Of a stretch of DNA of 64,000 bases, positions 51,801-59,893 are shown in pieces (positions within the stretch are counted from its first letter, which is position 1; every line of letters begins with the position of its first letter). Source of the DNA: Gracilimonas tropica DSM 19535 (GTDB taxonomy: Bacteria; Bacteroidota; Rhodothermia; Balneolales; Balneolaceae); assembly GCF_000375425.1 (NCBI RefSeq), contig NZ_AQXG01000003.1:1-64000 (forward strand). Direction: 5' to 3'. Under the pieces are notes generated by a model. That model saw nothing but the letters and a program-made list of their open reading frames with translations. It searched no databases and was not told where the DNA came from. The translations under genes were made by a program, and so were the position numbers.

Positions 51801-53854
51801 CCGAACTGAATTTTAATAGATTTTTTAAATGCCTTGTTACCTGTAATAAGGTTTAGTTTACTATCCACACTCCAGATGAGGTCGTTCGTGTTGTTTATCA
51901 GGGCTTCTTTGTTGATTCGCTCAAGTTCACGGGCTTTTTGTGCAGCTTTGAGTTCAGTAGCATCTCTGGCTATACTGAAAGTGAGGTCATCCTTTTTGTT
52001 GTACCGAGCAGACCAAAAAAGAGTAACCTTATGGCCATCTTTGTGGTAGTATCGGTTCTCAAAATCAGTTACTTCATGTTCTTCAAGAATGTATTCTGAG
52101 ACCTCTAAGGTTTCTTCAAGATCATCTTCAGCGATGAAATCGGAAAGAGGTCGTCCGACCATCTCTTGAGGTTTGTATCCCAGTATTTTTTCAGAGGCTG
52201 CACTAACTGATACAAACTTGAAATCCCGAACAGTACATATCATATCCAAAGACTGATCCATAATATTTTGGATATGCTTTTGATGCTGTTCAATTTCCTT
52301 TCTTTGATGAATCTGTTCAATTTTAAGAGAAAGTTGATCGGCTATAGCATGTAACAGATCTTTTTCTTCGTTTAGGAAAGGTGTTTCATCAAAAAGGTCT
52401 TCATTACCCGTGAACACAATATGTATTTCAAGATCATGTCCTTGAAGTCTCTTTTTTCGGTGCAATTTCCATTTGGATTCAGAGTAACCGGGAGTTCTTA
52501 GATTTAAATCCCTCCATTGGATCTTTACCTGGGTGTATTCCGGAAATTGCCAACCTTGTGGAATTAAAAGAATGGCTTTTTCAAGCAATTCTTTTACACT
52601 CAGCTCTTGTTCTTCAAGTTTAGATATTTCATAGAGGCATCGTTGCTCTTTGACGCGTTCGGCAAGTTGATTGAGTGTTTTATCACGAATTATTTCAGCA
52701 TTTCTTCTCTCGGTAATTTCACGAAAGTTATCAACAATGCCGCCAATAGCAGGATCATGTAGCATATTGGTAATGGTTCCTTCAAACCAATGCCATTTCC
52801 CATCAACATCCTTAATGCGGGCAGGGGGGACTCTTAAAGGTTCACCGGGTTTATCAAGGCATCTTGCCAATTCTGACTTGATCATGGGCACATCGTCAGG
52901 ATGAGCTTTTTCCAAAAAATTCAGGTCAACTACTTCCTCGGGATCATATCCAAGAATTTTCTTTACAGAAGGAGAGGCATAGGTGGGTTGTCCGTTTTCG
53001 TCGAGAATAAAAAGTATATCATTTCCATTTTCAACTAAAGCACGGAAATGAGCTTCATTTTGTTCTAATTCAAGTTTGGCTTTTTGCTCTGCAGTTCGTT
53101 CAAGTAAAGAAATAAATGAACCGACCAATTCATTATTGTTGTCGTAAGCCGGTTTATATTTAATTTCAAAAATGCGGGTATTTCCTTCTTTTGTTCTAAA
53201 GGGTAGCAGATCTTTTATGGTTTCACCTTTAAATACCCTTTTGTAGACCTGTTTCACGATCTCTCGTCGCTCGGGCTGTGCGAAATCGAGGATGGAGTGT
53301 CCTTTTATTACTTTCTTTCCAAAGATTTCTTCGTAATTATCGGCAAAGCTTTTGTTGAAATTCTTGATGATCAGATTTTTATCAATCAGAATAAAACTGT
53401 CTTCACTGTTATCGAGCATCATTTTATTGATGCGTTGACTCAGTACTTGTTCTGTGATTTGGGTTGCTGAATTCAAGATGAAAGCGACTTTCCCATCTTC
53501 GTCAAAAATGGGTGTATTAATAACCTTCCAAAACACTTCTTTATACTCTCCGCCATCAAGTACAATATCGTAACGGATATTTTTTAATTCGTCTTCTTTT
53601 TTTGTTTTTATCACTTTCCGAAATGAGGATATAAGCTTATCCGGTCCGGTTGGTTTGCTTTCATTAGGGTTTTCGGGAAAAGCATCAAACAAAGAGTTAC
53701 CTATGAGTTCATTTTCTGTCCGCATGGTCATTTTGCAGTACGCGTCATTGACCATTACAAAAGTAAACTCAGGATCATTGGCCTGTATAACTGATGTAGG
53801 AGTGGGAGAAAGTTTAAATATGTTGCTGATTTTTAGCTTTTTCATCTGTATCAC
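48806..53854 (-). CDS. Giant multi-PAS sensor histidine kinase
   Basis: A 1682-residue soluble kinase. It contains about nine PAS/PAC units, recognisable by repeated blocks such as ILGYDPEEV, HPDDVEEIRKDLEF and RDITEEKK. A GAF-like domain lies in the middle (FQKFNLAEIWLVDTSKS, about 925-1080), and the C-terminal kinase shows VASHDLQEPLRMV, DNGIGIREEF and GTGIGLAI. No receiver and no membrane segment. Its kinase part is closely similar to the CHASE3 kinase downstream, suggesting duplication within the block. It is the first gene of a four-gene minus-strand unit. Signal unknown. Confidence 0.9.
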   Translation of the reverse strand: MIQMKKLKISNIFKLSPTPTSVIQANDPEFTFVMVNDAYCKMTMRTENELIGNSLFDAFPENPNESKPTGPDKLISSFRKVIKTKKEDELKNIRYDIVLDGGEYKEVFWKVINTPIFDEDGKVAFILNSATQITEQVLSQRINKMMLDNSEDSFILIDKNLIIKNFNKSFADNYEEIFGKKVIKGHSILDFAQPERREIVKQVYKRVFKGETIKDLLPFRTKEGNTRIFEIKYKPAYDNNNELVGSFISLLERTAEQKAKLELEQNEAHFRALVENGNDILFILDENGQPTYASPSVKKILGYDPEEVVDLNFLEKAHPDDVPMIKSELARCLDKPGEPLRVPPARIKDVDGKWHWFEGTITNMLHDPAIGGIVDNFREITERRNAEIIRDKTLNQLAERVKEQRCLYEISKLEEQELSVKELLEKAILLIPQGWQFPEYTQVKIQWRDLNLRTPGYSESKWKLHRKKRLQGHDLEIHIVFTGNEDLFDETPFLNEEKDLLHAIADQLSLKIEQIHQRKEIEQHQKHIQNIMDQSLDMICTVRDFKFVSVSAASEKILGYKPQEMVGRPLSDFIAEDDLEETLEVSEYILEEHEVTDFENRYYHKDGHKVTLFWSARYNKKDDLTFSIARDATELKAAQKARELERINKEALINNTNDLIWSVDSKLNLITGNKAFKKSIKIQFGEDVTRGLSILNALSGDKENQKKWEALYNRALTGESFRIENKEEGSKEDNPTWFEISFNPIVENNNIEGVACFAHNITETKIAQLEKQRAEQKYRNVVEHSTNMFYQHDTEGVLTYVSPQSKDFLGYPPEEAMRKWTEFITDHPLNEKGEALTLKAIETGEIQPPYELQLKTGDGRIIWVEVHEAPLTEGKKVTGIVGSLTDITARKNYEQELQQSLERYDYASKATKDAIYDWDIANDHHHWGDGFESLFGHNKDMDQFSVDDWLAQVHPDDVEEIRKDLEFSLEDESFNQWQFEYRFRKANGDYAYVVDNGYIIRDMDGKAIRMIGAVRDITEEKKTEIQTKLQHQVAQFFKNEDRLPFILSNVLEYLAEFQKFNLAEIWLVDTSKSHLTLISTFARDKQGKTFYEESKRQRKFGYGEGLPGTSWKKNSIQTWKNISAKNDFVRSKAAQRSGLKSASALPLYSNEEVVGVLVLGSSETQKLIRNKIYPYESLQSFLGAEIRRKQQEELIQQTNKKLKNAQSIAKLGYWELDLESDQLFWSEEVFQIWGNKNYEPYNFEEFRKTIHPEDLKKFDEQQQKALAGEQSLNIEHRIILPDGQIKWVHELGNLMLDEQANPISFQGTVQDITDQKQSELALEKAYKEKENILESIGDGFFTLDKNWNVTYWNRAAEILLQTPKHKILNQNLWDIFEDAVDLPSYTNYHRVMHQRKQVSFEDYYENIDKWFDVNAYPSAGGISVFFKDISERKKAREQLEKLNRELEIRADELAATNTELEQFAYVASHDLQEPLRMVTSFLTQLDKKYADQLDEKANQYIDFAVDGAQRMRQIILDLLNYSRLNQEKSKRGEVDLDSVIEDVKVLERSHIEEMNAQIKADPLPVIYANPGPIKQVFQNLINNALKYQPSGNAPVIEISCSETDTHWKFTVKDNGIGIREEFQSTIFQIFQRLHTNDQYSGTGIGLAITKKIIERHGGEIWLESEEGRGSTFYFTIQKYEND

Positions 53855-53953
53855 CGATATGCCAACTAAGCACTTATGATTTCGCCTAATTACGGATGGG
53901 AAATCAAATTTTCAAATATTAAAATAAATTAATGCTAATATGTCGAATATAAA

Positions 53954-53981
53954 AAGAGCCGCTAAAAAATTAGCAGCTCTT
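53954..53981 (-). terminator. Terminator of the outer-membrane protein gene
   Basis: aagagc-c-gctaa pairs with ttagc-a-gctctt around an AAAA loop; one C-A mismatch. On the minus strand a T-run follows (gctctttttata), so it ends transcription from the barrel gene at 54011 ahead of the kinase cluster. Confidence 0.75.
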
Positions 53982-54010
53982 ATACTTAGGTGATATGTAC
54001 TGATCGGGTT

Positions 54011-54493
54011 TTAGAAATAATAGGAAACCGAGACTCTTGCCAAGGTACTCAGGTTGTCAGCTACATCCCCGAAAGAAGCATTGAGGTTGGCATCTCCACT
54101 AATGCTGAACGAAGGACCGAAAAAATATTCAGCTCCGTAGCCAATCCCCACATTTACTCCAAAGTTTGAGTTATTTGAATTGCTGAAAGAAGTATTCTGG
54201 AAGCCTAACTGACCGGTTGCGTAAGTTGAAAGGTCTTCATTGCCACCAAAGTAATATCTGGGGCTCAATCCAAAGCTCACGTTTGTGGTCGAATTTTCAG
54301 TAGCACTCAACCCAAAATAAGGAGCAATGGATAGGGATTCGTTAAACTGATAGGGAACTTCGATCGCATTTTGCCCAAATAAACTAGCTCGCAAACCAAA
54401 ACTTCCTGTTTCCGGAGTTGTTGTTTGTGCTTGTACTGATAGAGTGATCAGTGCAAATAGTGACGTAAATCCAATGATTTTCGAGAAATTCAT
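54011..54493 (-). CDS. Small outer-membrane beta-barrel protein
   Basis: A 160-residue protein with a signal peptide (residues 1-22, ending SVQAQ) and alternating amphipathic strands rich in Gly, Ser, Asn and Phe (SIAPYFGLSATENST, NVGIGYGAEYFFG), ending in an aromatic terminal strand VSVSYYF. This is the design of 8-stranded OmpW/OmpX-type barrels in Bacteroidota. Physiological role unknown. It is 23 bases downstream of a lipoprotein gene on the same strand. Confidence 0.85.
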   Translation of the reverse strand: MNFSKIIGFTSLFALITLSVQAQTTTPETGSFGLRASLFGQNAIEVPYQFNESLSIAPYFGLSATENSTTNVSFGLSPRYYFGGNEDLSTYATGQLGFQNTSFSNSNNSNFGVNVGIGYGAEYFFGPSFSISGDANLNASFGDVADNLSTLARVSVSYYF

Positions 54494-54516
54494 AATTAAG
54501 TCGTATTTATTAAGGT

Positions 54517-55011
54517 TTACTTTATGTTATAAAACTCTGCAACCTGATTATAGTTCCGATAATCAAGCCCTTTGGCTTTTACTATGATAGATGGGGGAAT
54601 AGCTACTACTCTTAACTGATCACGATTAAAAAGATCGGCATTTGCCGCATTATTTCCACCGACTTCTCCTTCTAAAACTAAGCTGAAATTGTCTACATCA
54701 AAATAATAACGAAGGTTGACCAAGTCATTTTCGAAAGGAACGGAGAAGGGAAGGGCTTGCCAGGCGGTAGTTCCTTCGAACCGGATATAGCCTAATACCA
54801 AACCAAAGTCTACCATTTCCTCGTCCAGGTTGTCCCATCCATATTCAGCAACAGAAATAAAGTCATCCTCCGGTTCAAAATCATTACTTCGGATAGTAAT
54901 TGTGCTGGTATATACGGTGTCGCCGGTGCCTTCCACATCGTTATCATAAATAGTGCAGGAAGTAAGCGAAAATAAACTGATGAGAATGATCAAAGATCTT
55001 AGGGTTTTCAT
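54517..55011 (-). CDS. Lipoprotein of unknown function
   Basis: A 164-residue lipoprotein: signal with lipobox SLTSCT (Cys19), then acidic, aromatic-rich beta domain (EPEDDFISVAEYGWDNLDEE, WQALPFSVPFENDLVNLRYY). The core resembles small Bacteroidota surface lipoproteins that I cannot name. It is the upstream partner of the barrel gene, so the pair may act together in the envelope. Confidence 0.8.
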   Translation of the reverse strand: MKTLRSLIILISLFSLTSCTIYDNDVEGTGDTVYTSTITIRSNDFEPEDDFISVAEYGWDNLDEEMVDFGLVLGYIRFEGTTAWQALPFSVPFENDLVNLRYYFDVDNFSLVLEGEVGGNNAANADLFNRDQLRVVAIPPSIIVKAKGLDYRNYNQVAEFYNIK

Positions 55012-55116
55012 ATTAGCTCCGTGTGATGAATTATGGGTTAGCAGATAATATTGAAGGAGCTGATACGAGAGTATCGCATAAAAGGATTAGGCAAAAGATG
55101 CGATTTTTCGAAAAAT

Positions 55117-55148
55117 AAAAAAGCCGAACTCAATTAGAGATCAGCTTT
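55117..55148 (-). terminator. Terminator of the nuo operon
   Basis: On the minus strand AAAGCTGATCTC and GAGTTCGGCTTT pair with one mismatch and one G-U around TAAT, and a T-run follows. It lies 25 bases after the nuoH stop, so transcription ends here and nuoI is not expected to follow. Confidence 0.75.
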
Positions 55149-55172
55149 AAAAATTGAAAAGGTGAGTTGGGC

Positions 55173-56204
55173 TTAGAACCAATGAGTATAAGCATACATA
55201 CCCAAAGCAATAAGCGCAAAGTTCAGAATGCTCAATGGAAGTAGTCGTCCCCATCCAAGCTTCATAACTTGATTGTACTTAAATCGTGGGATTGTCCAGC
55301 GTACCCAGATGAACACGAAGCACCAGAAGATTACTTTACCCATAAACACGGATACATCCAGAATGCCTTTTACCAAAGGACTCAATTCAGGCAGCCAGTA
55401 TCCGGCAAATGGAAGGTGGTAGCTTCCAAAGAAGAAGGTAGTAATGAGCACACTTCCGATGAATACGTGCATGTATTCAGCCAGGAAGAACATTCCGAAT
55501 TTCATTCCGGAATACTCTGTATGAAATCCACCAACCAATTCCTGTTCCGCCTCAACAAGGTCGAAAGGAGTTCTGTTGGCTTCTGCAAAGGCCGCAATAA
55601 TAAAGATCACAGCTCCGATTGGATTGATAAATACATTCCATAAATATTCCTGTGAAGCTGCTATTTCAACAAGACTTAATGAGCCAGCCACTAAAACTAC
55701 AGAAGCTACGGCCATTCCCATGGGAAGTTCATAGCTGATCATCTGTGCAGCAGCTCGGAGTCCTCCAAGAAGGGAATATTTACTGTTTGAAGACCAGCCG
55801 GCAAGGGTTACACCATAAACACCTAACGATGCAATTGCAAGAATGTAGAGCACGCCTCCGTTGATGTCCGTTACATATAAACCGTCTCCAAAAGGAATCA
55901 AGGCAACGGTCATGAGCGCGGTAATTACCGGGATCATGGGAGCTATAGTGTGCAATGTTTTGAAACCTTGGGTAGGAGTTACGTCCTCCTTAAGCAAAAG
56001 TTTTACCACATCGGCTACGGGCTGTAAAAGTCCAGCAGGACCTACCCGGTTTGGGCCTACGCGATTTTGAATCAACCCTGCAATTCGTCGCTCCGCATAA
56101 ACTAACAAGGCTGCAGAGTTAAGATAGGTGAAAGCTCCTAACGCAAGAACGGCTACCCAGGTAGGAATAAAAAGTCCGAATAAATCAATTCCAGCTGTTT
56201 CCAT
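55173..56204 (-). CDS. nuoH: NADH-quinone oxidoreductase subunit H
   Basis: A 343-residue inner-membrane subunit of complex I with about eight hydrophobic segments. The conserved quinone-site region shows RIAGLIQNRVGPNRVGPAGL and AEANRTPFDLVEAEQELVGG, with EYSGMKFGMFFLAEY after it. It connects the hydrophilic arm to the proton-pumping arm. Last gene of this nuo operon; directly adjoins nuoG. Confidence 0.97.
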   Translation of the reverse strand: METAGIDLFGLFIPTWVAVLALGAFTYLNSAALLVYAERRIAGLIQNRVGPNRVGPAGLLQPVADVVKLLLKEDVTPTQGFKTLHTIAPMIPVITALMTVALIPFGDGLYVTDINGGVLYILAIASLGVYGVTLAGWSSNSKYSLLGGLRAAAQMISYELPMGMAVASVVLVAGSLSLVEIAASQEYLWNVFINPIGAVIFIIAAFAEANRTPFDLVEAEQELVGGFHTEYSGMKFGMFFLAEYMHVFIGSVLITTFFFGSYHLPFAGYWLPELSPLVKGILDVSVFMGKVIFWCFVFIWVRWTIPRFKYNQVMKLGWGRLLPLSILNFALIALGMYAYTHWF

Positions 56205-57941
56205 TTATGCAGTAGCCTCTTGTTTGTTTGAAGGGTTAAGATTGATGCCCATTTCGTTATCCATACGCTCGTAACTTACGTTTTCAAATGCAGGGTTTGA
56301 ACCGGCAATTTCTTCCATAATCTCGCGGCCTCTACCGAATGAAACATCGAGTCCCATACGATTAGCCAATTGATTCATGATTTCCCAGGCAGGAGCACAG
56401 TCTACTTTGTTTTCCTCAGTAACCCAATTATCAAAGTTGGTTCCAAAACGGTCTAAGCGCCCCTGATTCATTTCCAGGTCAAGACTTCGATTTGTGTATT
56501 TGGTTTCTTTAGCCGGGAAAGAGCGCTGAATTCGTCCTTCAACGTTAACATAACTTGCAGCATGTTCTGCGATACAAGTAACCGGGATTACAAGATCAGC
56601 TGTTTTTGCAGTGTCGCATTCATTGGTAGAAAGGAGAATGCTAAATTTCCCTTTCAAGTCATCTTTTGAAAGTACACCGCGATCGATCAGTTCATCTGAA
56701 AGCATGATGACGATTTTGGTATTTTTAACTTCAGAAGCCAAATCATTGCTTTCTTCATAACCCAAAAGCTTCACTCCGGAAGTATTTGGAGCCTGATCGT
56801 CTGTGATCAGGAATCCATCGCCGGTACCTTCTTCGATATGAGGTGCAAATTTGAAGTTATTGACGCCCCACAGGTTGAATACTTTCATTAAGGCGTAATT
56901 TTCTTCAACCGAAGCATGCGGGCTTCCTACCACTAAAACATCTTCCGGTCCATGAGACTCAAGAGTTTCTGCAAATGTTTCAATCGCATTATTCCAGGAT
57001 GTTTTGGATTGATTGTCACCATCCAGCTTAATTGCAGGGCGGGAGAGTCTATTTTCATTAAACCGTTGATAAGCATCACGACCGGCATCAGGCATCCAGT
57101 GATCATTGACTTCTCCATTGAATCTCGGAGTAATTCGCATAACCAAATTATCTCGGGTCCAAAGATCGATATTTGTACCTTTCCCATTGGTAATATCGAT
57201 GCTTGGGGTTTGATTCATCTCCCACACGCGGGCTTTGAATCGGAAATCGGTAGAAGTAAGGGCGCCAACAGGACAAATATCGACCGTATTCATTGAGTAT
57301 GGATCATCAAACTCACGTCCGGGAGCAGCCATTGGATAATTTTTATCCCCACGGGCAACAATCGTCAATTGGTGGGATTCACTGATCTCATCAGTAAAGC
57401 GGACACATCGCGTACAATTTATACATCTTTCTGCATCAAGAGTAACTCTTGGGCCAAGCTGAATTCGTTTAGGCTTATGTTGCTTCTTAACTTCAAAACG
57501 ACTGCCCTCCGGACCATATTTATAGGTCTGTATTTGAAGCGGACATTCACCGGCCTGATCACAAATGGGACAATCCAAGGGGTGATTGATGAGGATAAGC
57601 TCCATTGTATCTTTTTGAGCCCGTGCTACTTCTTCACTTGTTTCCTGAGTATGAACCACCATTCCATCCTGCATTTGTGTGGTACAGGAAGTTTGCATTT
57701 TAGGGAACCAGCGAATTTCACGTTCTCCGTTTTCATCCAGTTCATACTCTCCGGTTTCTCTGTTCTTGACCGGCGTTCCAACCTTTACATAACACTGACG
57801 GCAATTCGCCGGAGCGCTCATAGAAGGGTGGTAGCAAAAGAAAGGAACTTCTTTTCCATTGTCTAAAATGAACTGAAGCAGGCCTCTATCTTCGCCTTCT
57901 TCAAATTCGTATCGTTTTCCGTCTATAAATATTTCTGGCAT
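56205..57941 (-). CDS. nuoG: NADH-quinone oxidoreductase subunit G (short form)
   Basis: A 578-residue iron-sulfur subunit of complex I. N1b ligands are visible (C36, C47, C50 in FFCYHPSMSAPANCRQC, then SCTTQ); N5 follows in HPLDCPICDQAGEC; N4 in CINCTRC with a later CPVGAL. The place where other NuoG have the N7 cysteines reads TPSIDITNGKGTNI, without Cys, so N7 is missing. The molybdopterin-oxidoreductase-like C-terminal part is cut short compared with 780-910 residues elsewhere. It lies between nuoF and nuoH. Confidence 0.95.
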   Translation of the reverse strand: MPEIFIDGKRYEFEEGEDRGLLQFILDNGKEVPFFCYHPSMSAPANCRQCYVKVGTPVKNRETGEYELDENGEREIRWFPKMQTSCTTQMQDGMVVHTQETSEEVARAQKDTMELILINHPLDCPICDQAGECPLQIQTYKYGPEGSRFEVKKQHKPKRIQLGPRVTLDAERCINCTRCVRFTDEISESHQLTIVARGDKNYPMAAPGREFDDPYSMNTVDICPVGALTSTDFRFKARVWEMNQTPSIDITNGKGTNIDLWTRDNLVMRITPRFNGEVNDHWMPDAGRDAYQRFNENRLSRPAIKLDGDNQSKTSWNNAIETFAETLESHGPEDVLVVGSPHASVEENYALMKVFNLWGVNNFKFAPHIEEGTGDGFLITDDQAPNTSGVKLLGYEESNDLASEVKNTKIVIMLSDELIDRGVLSKDDLKGKFSILLSTNECDTAKTADLVIPVTCIAEHAASYVNVEGRIQRSFPAKETKYTNRSLDLEMNQGRLDRFGTNFDNWVTEENKVDCAPAWEIMNQLANRMGLDVSFGRGREIMEEIAGSNPAFENVSYERMDNEMGINLNPSNKQEATA

Positions 57942-57967
57942 ATCGGATTGTTGATTTATGAATGATG

Positions 57968-58033
57968 ATTGATGATTTGTTAGATATCATCAACCAGCGC
58001 TCACTTAAATTTTTAGATGATCAAATCATCAAT
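57968..58033. repeat. 12-bp inverted repeat between nuoF and nuoG
   Basis: attgatgatttg (57968-57979) and caaatcatcaat (58022-58033) are exact inverted copies 42 bases apart in the 117-base gap of the operon. The gap is full of further gatgatt/atcatca near-copies. As RNA it could form a long hairpin between the two genes. Confidence 0.65.
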
Positions 58034-58058
58034 AATAAATCGTCGATAATCAATTTAA

Positions 58059-59345
58059 TCACGCAACGGCGTGAACTGATTTTTTACAGCGTGCTTCAAA
58101 TTCGTCTCTGAAACGGTTAATGGTATGTCGAACCGGCCACGCAGCTGCATCCGCTAAGGCACAGATGGTTCGGCCTTCCATTTGTGTGGTAAGGTCGAGC
58201 AGCAGATCAAGATCTCTTATCTCTCCTTCACCGTTTTTGATCTTCAATAAAATCTTTTCAAGCCAACCGGTACCTTCACGGCACGGTGTACATTGACCGC
58301 AAGATTCATGATGATAAAAATGCGAGATTCTCCATAGCACATCTACCATGTCAGTGTCTTCATCCATGACCATCATTCCTGCAGTTCCCATCATGGAGCC
58401 TGCTTCACGAAGCGAATCAGCATCCATGGAAACTCCATCTAACTGGTCTGCCCTTAATACCGGAGTAGAAGAGCCGCCGGGGATAAGTGCTTTCAATTTT
58501 TTTCCACCGCGAACACCCTGTGCTACTTCATTGATCAAATCCATAACAGGCACACCAGAAGGAAGTTCATAAACTCCGGGGCGATTTACATGGCCTGAAA
58601 TTCCATAAAGAACCGGACCAGGATGGTTTTCTGCACCAATATTTTTAAACCAATTTGCACCATTATTGATCACTCCGGGAACATTGGCAAGTGTCTCAAT
58701 ATTGTTGATGGTGGTAGGGCGTCCCCAAAGTCCTTTTTGAGCAGGAAATGGAGGCTTAACACGTGGATAGCCACGTTTACCTTCCAGGGACTCAAGCATT
58801 GAGGTCTCTTCTCCACAGATATAAGCACCTGCTCCTCCGGTAACTTCAAATTCTACACTGAAATCGGTTCCGAATAAATTCTTACCGATGAATCCTTTGT
58901 CGCGGGCATCCTGAAGGGCTTTTTCCATCATTTTGATCCAGGAATAATATTCCCCACGGATATATACATAGATAGTGGTGATCTGCATGGCATAGGCCGC
59001 AATCAAAGCACCTTCAATAAAAAGGTGGGGGTTATACTCAAAAATTTTGCGATCTTTGAATGTCCCGGGCTCAGACTCATCGCCATTGCAAGCAAGATAA
59101 CGAGGCCCGCCATCTGGTTTGGGCATAAAAGACCACTTCAGGCCGGCATTGAAACCGGCTCCACCACGACCTCTGATGTTGGCTTCCTTAACCTCGTTAA
59201 CAACTTTTTCAGGGGTCCAGCCATTTTCTTTTACAACTTTTTCAAGGGCTTTGTATCCGCCATTCTTGATGTAATTGTCAATTTTATCAAGATTGGGAAT
59301 GTCTGGGATAAGTACCGGTTCAAAAGATTTCCAATCAGAAGCCAT
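58059..59345 (-). CDS. nuoF: NADH-quinone oxidoreductase subunit F
   Basis: A 428-residue flavoprotein of complex I. It carries the NADH/FMN site (GRGGAGFNAGLKWSFMP, NGDESEPGTFKDR) and the 4Fe-4S N3 ligands in ESCGQCTPCREGTGW plus the later CALAD. It oxidises NADH and passes electrons to NuoE/NuoG. Starts 2 bases after nuoE. Confidence 0.97.
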   Translation of the reverse strand: MASDWKSFEPVLIPDIPNLDKIDNYIKNGGYKALEKVVKENGWTPEKVVNEVKEANIRGRGGAGFNAGLKWSFMPKPDGGPRYLACNGDESEPGTFKDRKIFEYNPHLFIEGALIAAYAMQITTIYVYIRGEYYSWIKMMEKALQDARDKGFIGKNLFGTDFSVEFEVTGGAGAYICGEETSMLESLEGKRGYPRVKPPFPAQKGLWGRPTTINNIETLANVPGVINNGANWFKNIGAENHPGPVLYGISGHVNRPGVYELPSGVPVMDLINEVAQGVRGGKKLKALIPGGSSTPVLRADQLDGVSMDADSLREAGSMMGTAGMMVMDEDTDMVDVLWRISHFYHHESCGQCTPCREGTGWLEKILLKIKNGEGEIRDLDLLLDLTTQMEGRTICALADAAAWPVRHTINRFRDEFEARCKKSVHAVA

Positions 59346-59347
59346 AA

Positions 59348-59893
59348 TTACTTGTTGTTGATATTTTCGAGGAGGGGCATTCCTACTGATTCAAATTCAG
59401 GCATTTTACCATCTTTCAGGCTATCAATTACTTTGTCAAGTTTCTCTTCCGTGAGGTTATTGACGTACACATCGTTGGTGATCTGCATCATCGGTGCATA
59501 ACCACAAGCTCCGAGACACTCTACTGACTGAATACTGAACAAACCGTCTTCGGTTGTTTCTCCAGCCTTGATACCCAATTTATCTTCCAGATAATGAAGC
59601 ATCTTATATCCGCCGCAAAGCTGGCAACTGGTTGTGGTGCAAACATCAAGCACGTATTTGCCTTTACGCTCTTTATAGTATTGCGTATAGAATGTTGCCA
59701 CACCGTGAACATGTGATTCCGGTAATCCTAAGGTCTCAGCAACCAACCGTTGAACGGGCGGCTCAACATGACCAAACCTGCGTTGAGCTACCCAAAGTGT
59801 AGGTAGGGTAGCCGGCATTACTTCCGGAAATTTAGCCTTTATGGCTTCAATTTCGTCTAAGTCTTCTTTTGTGAATTCGTAGGTTTCTTCCAT
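59348..59893 (-). CDS. nuoE: NADH-quinone oxidoreductase subunit E
   Basis: A 181-residue thioredoxin-like 2Fe-2S (N1a) subunit. Cluster ligands lie in CTTTSCQLCGG and ECLGACGYAPMM. The N-terminal helical domain has LPTLWVAQRRFGHV and FYTQYY. Normal length; stop directly before nuoF. Confidence 0.96.
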   Translation of the reverse strand: MEETYEFTKEDLDEIEAIKAKFPEVMPATLPTLWVAQRRFGHVEPPVQRLVAETLGLPESHVHGVATFYTQYYKERKGKYVLDVCTTTSCQLCGGYKMLHYLEDKLGIKAGETTEDGLFSIQSVECLGACGYAPMMQITNDVYVNNLTEEKLDKVIDSLKDGKMPEFESVGMPLLENINNK

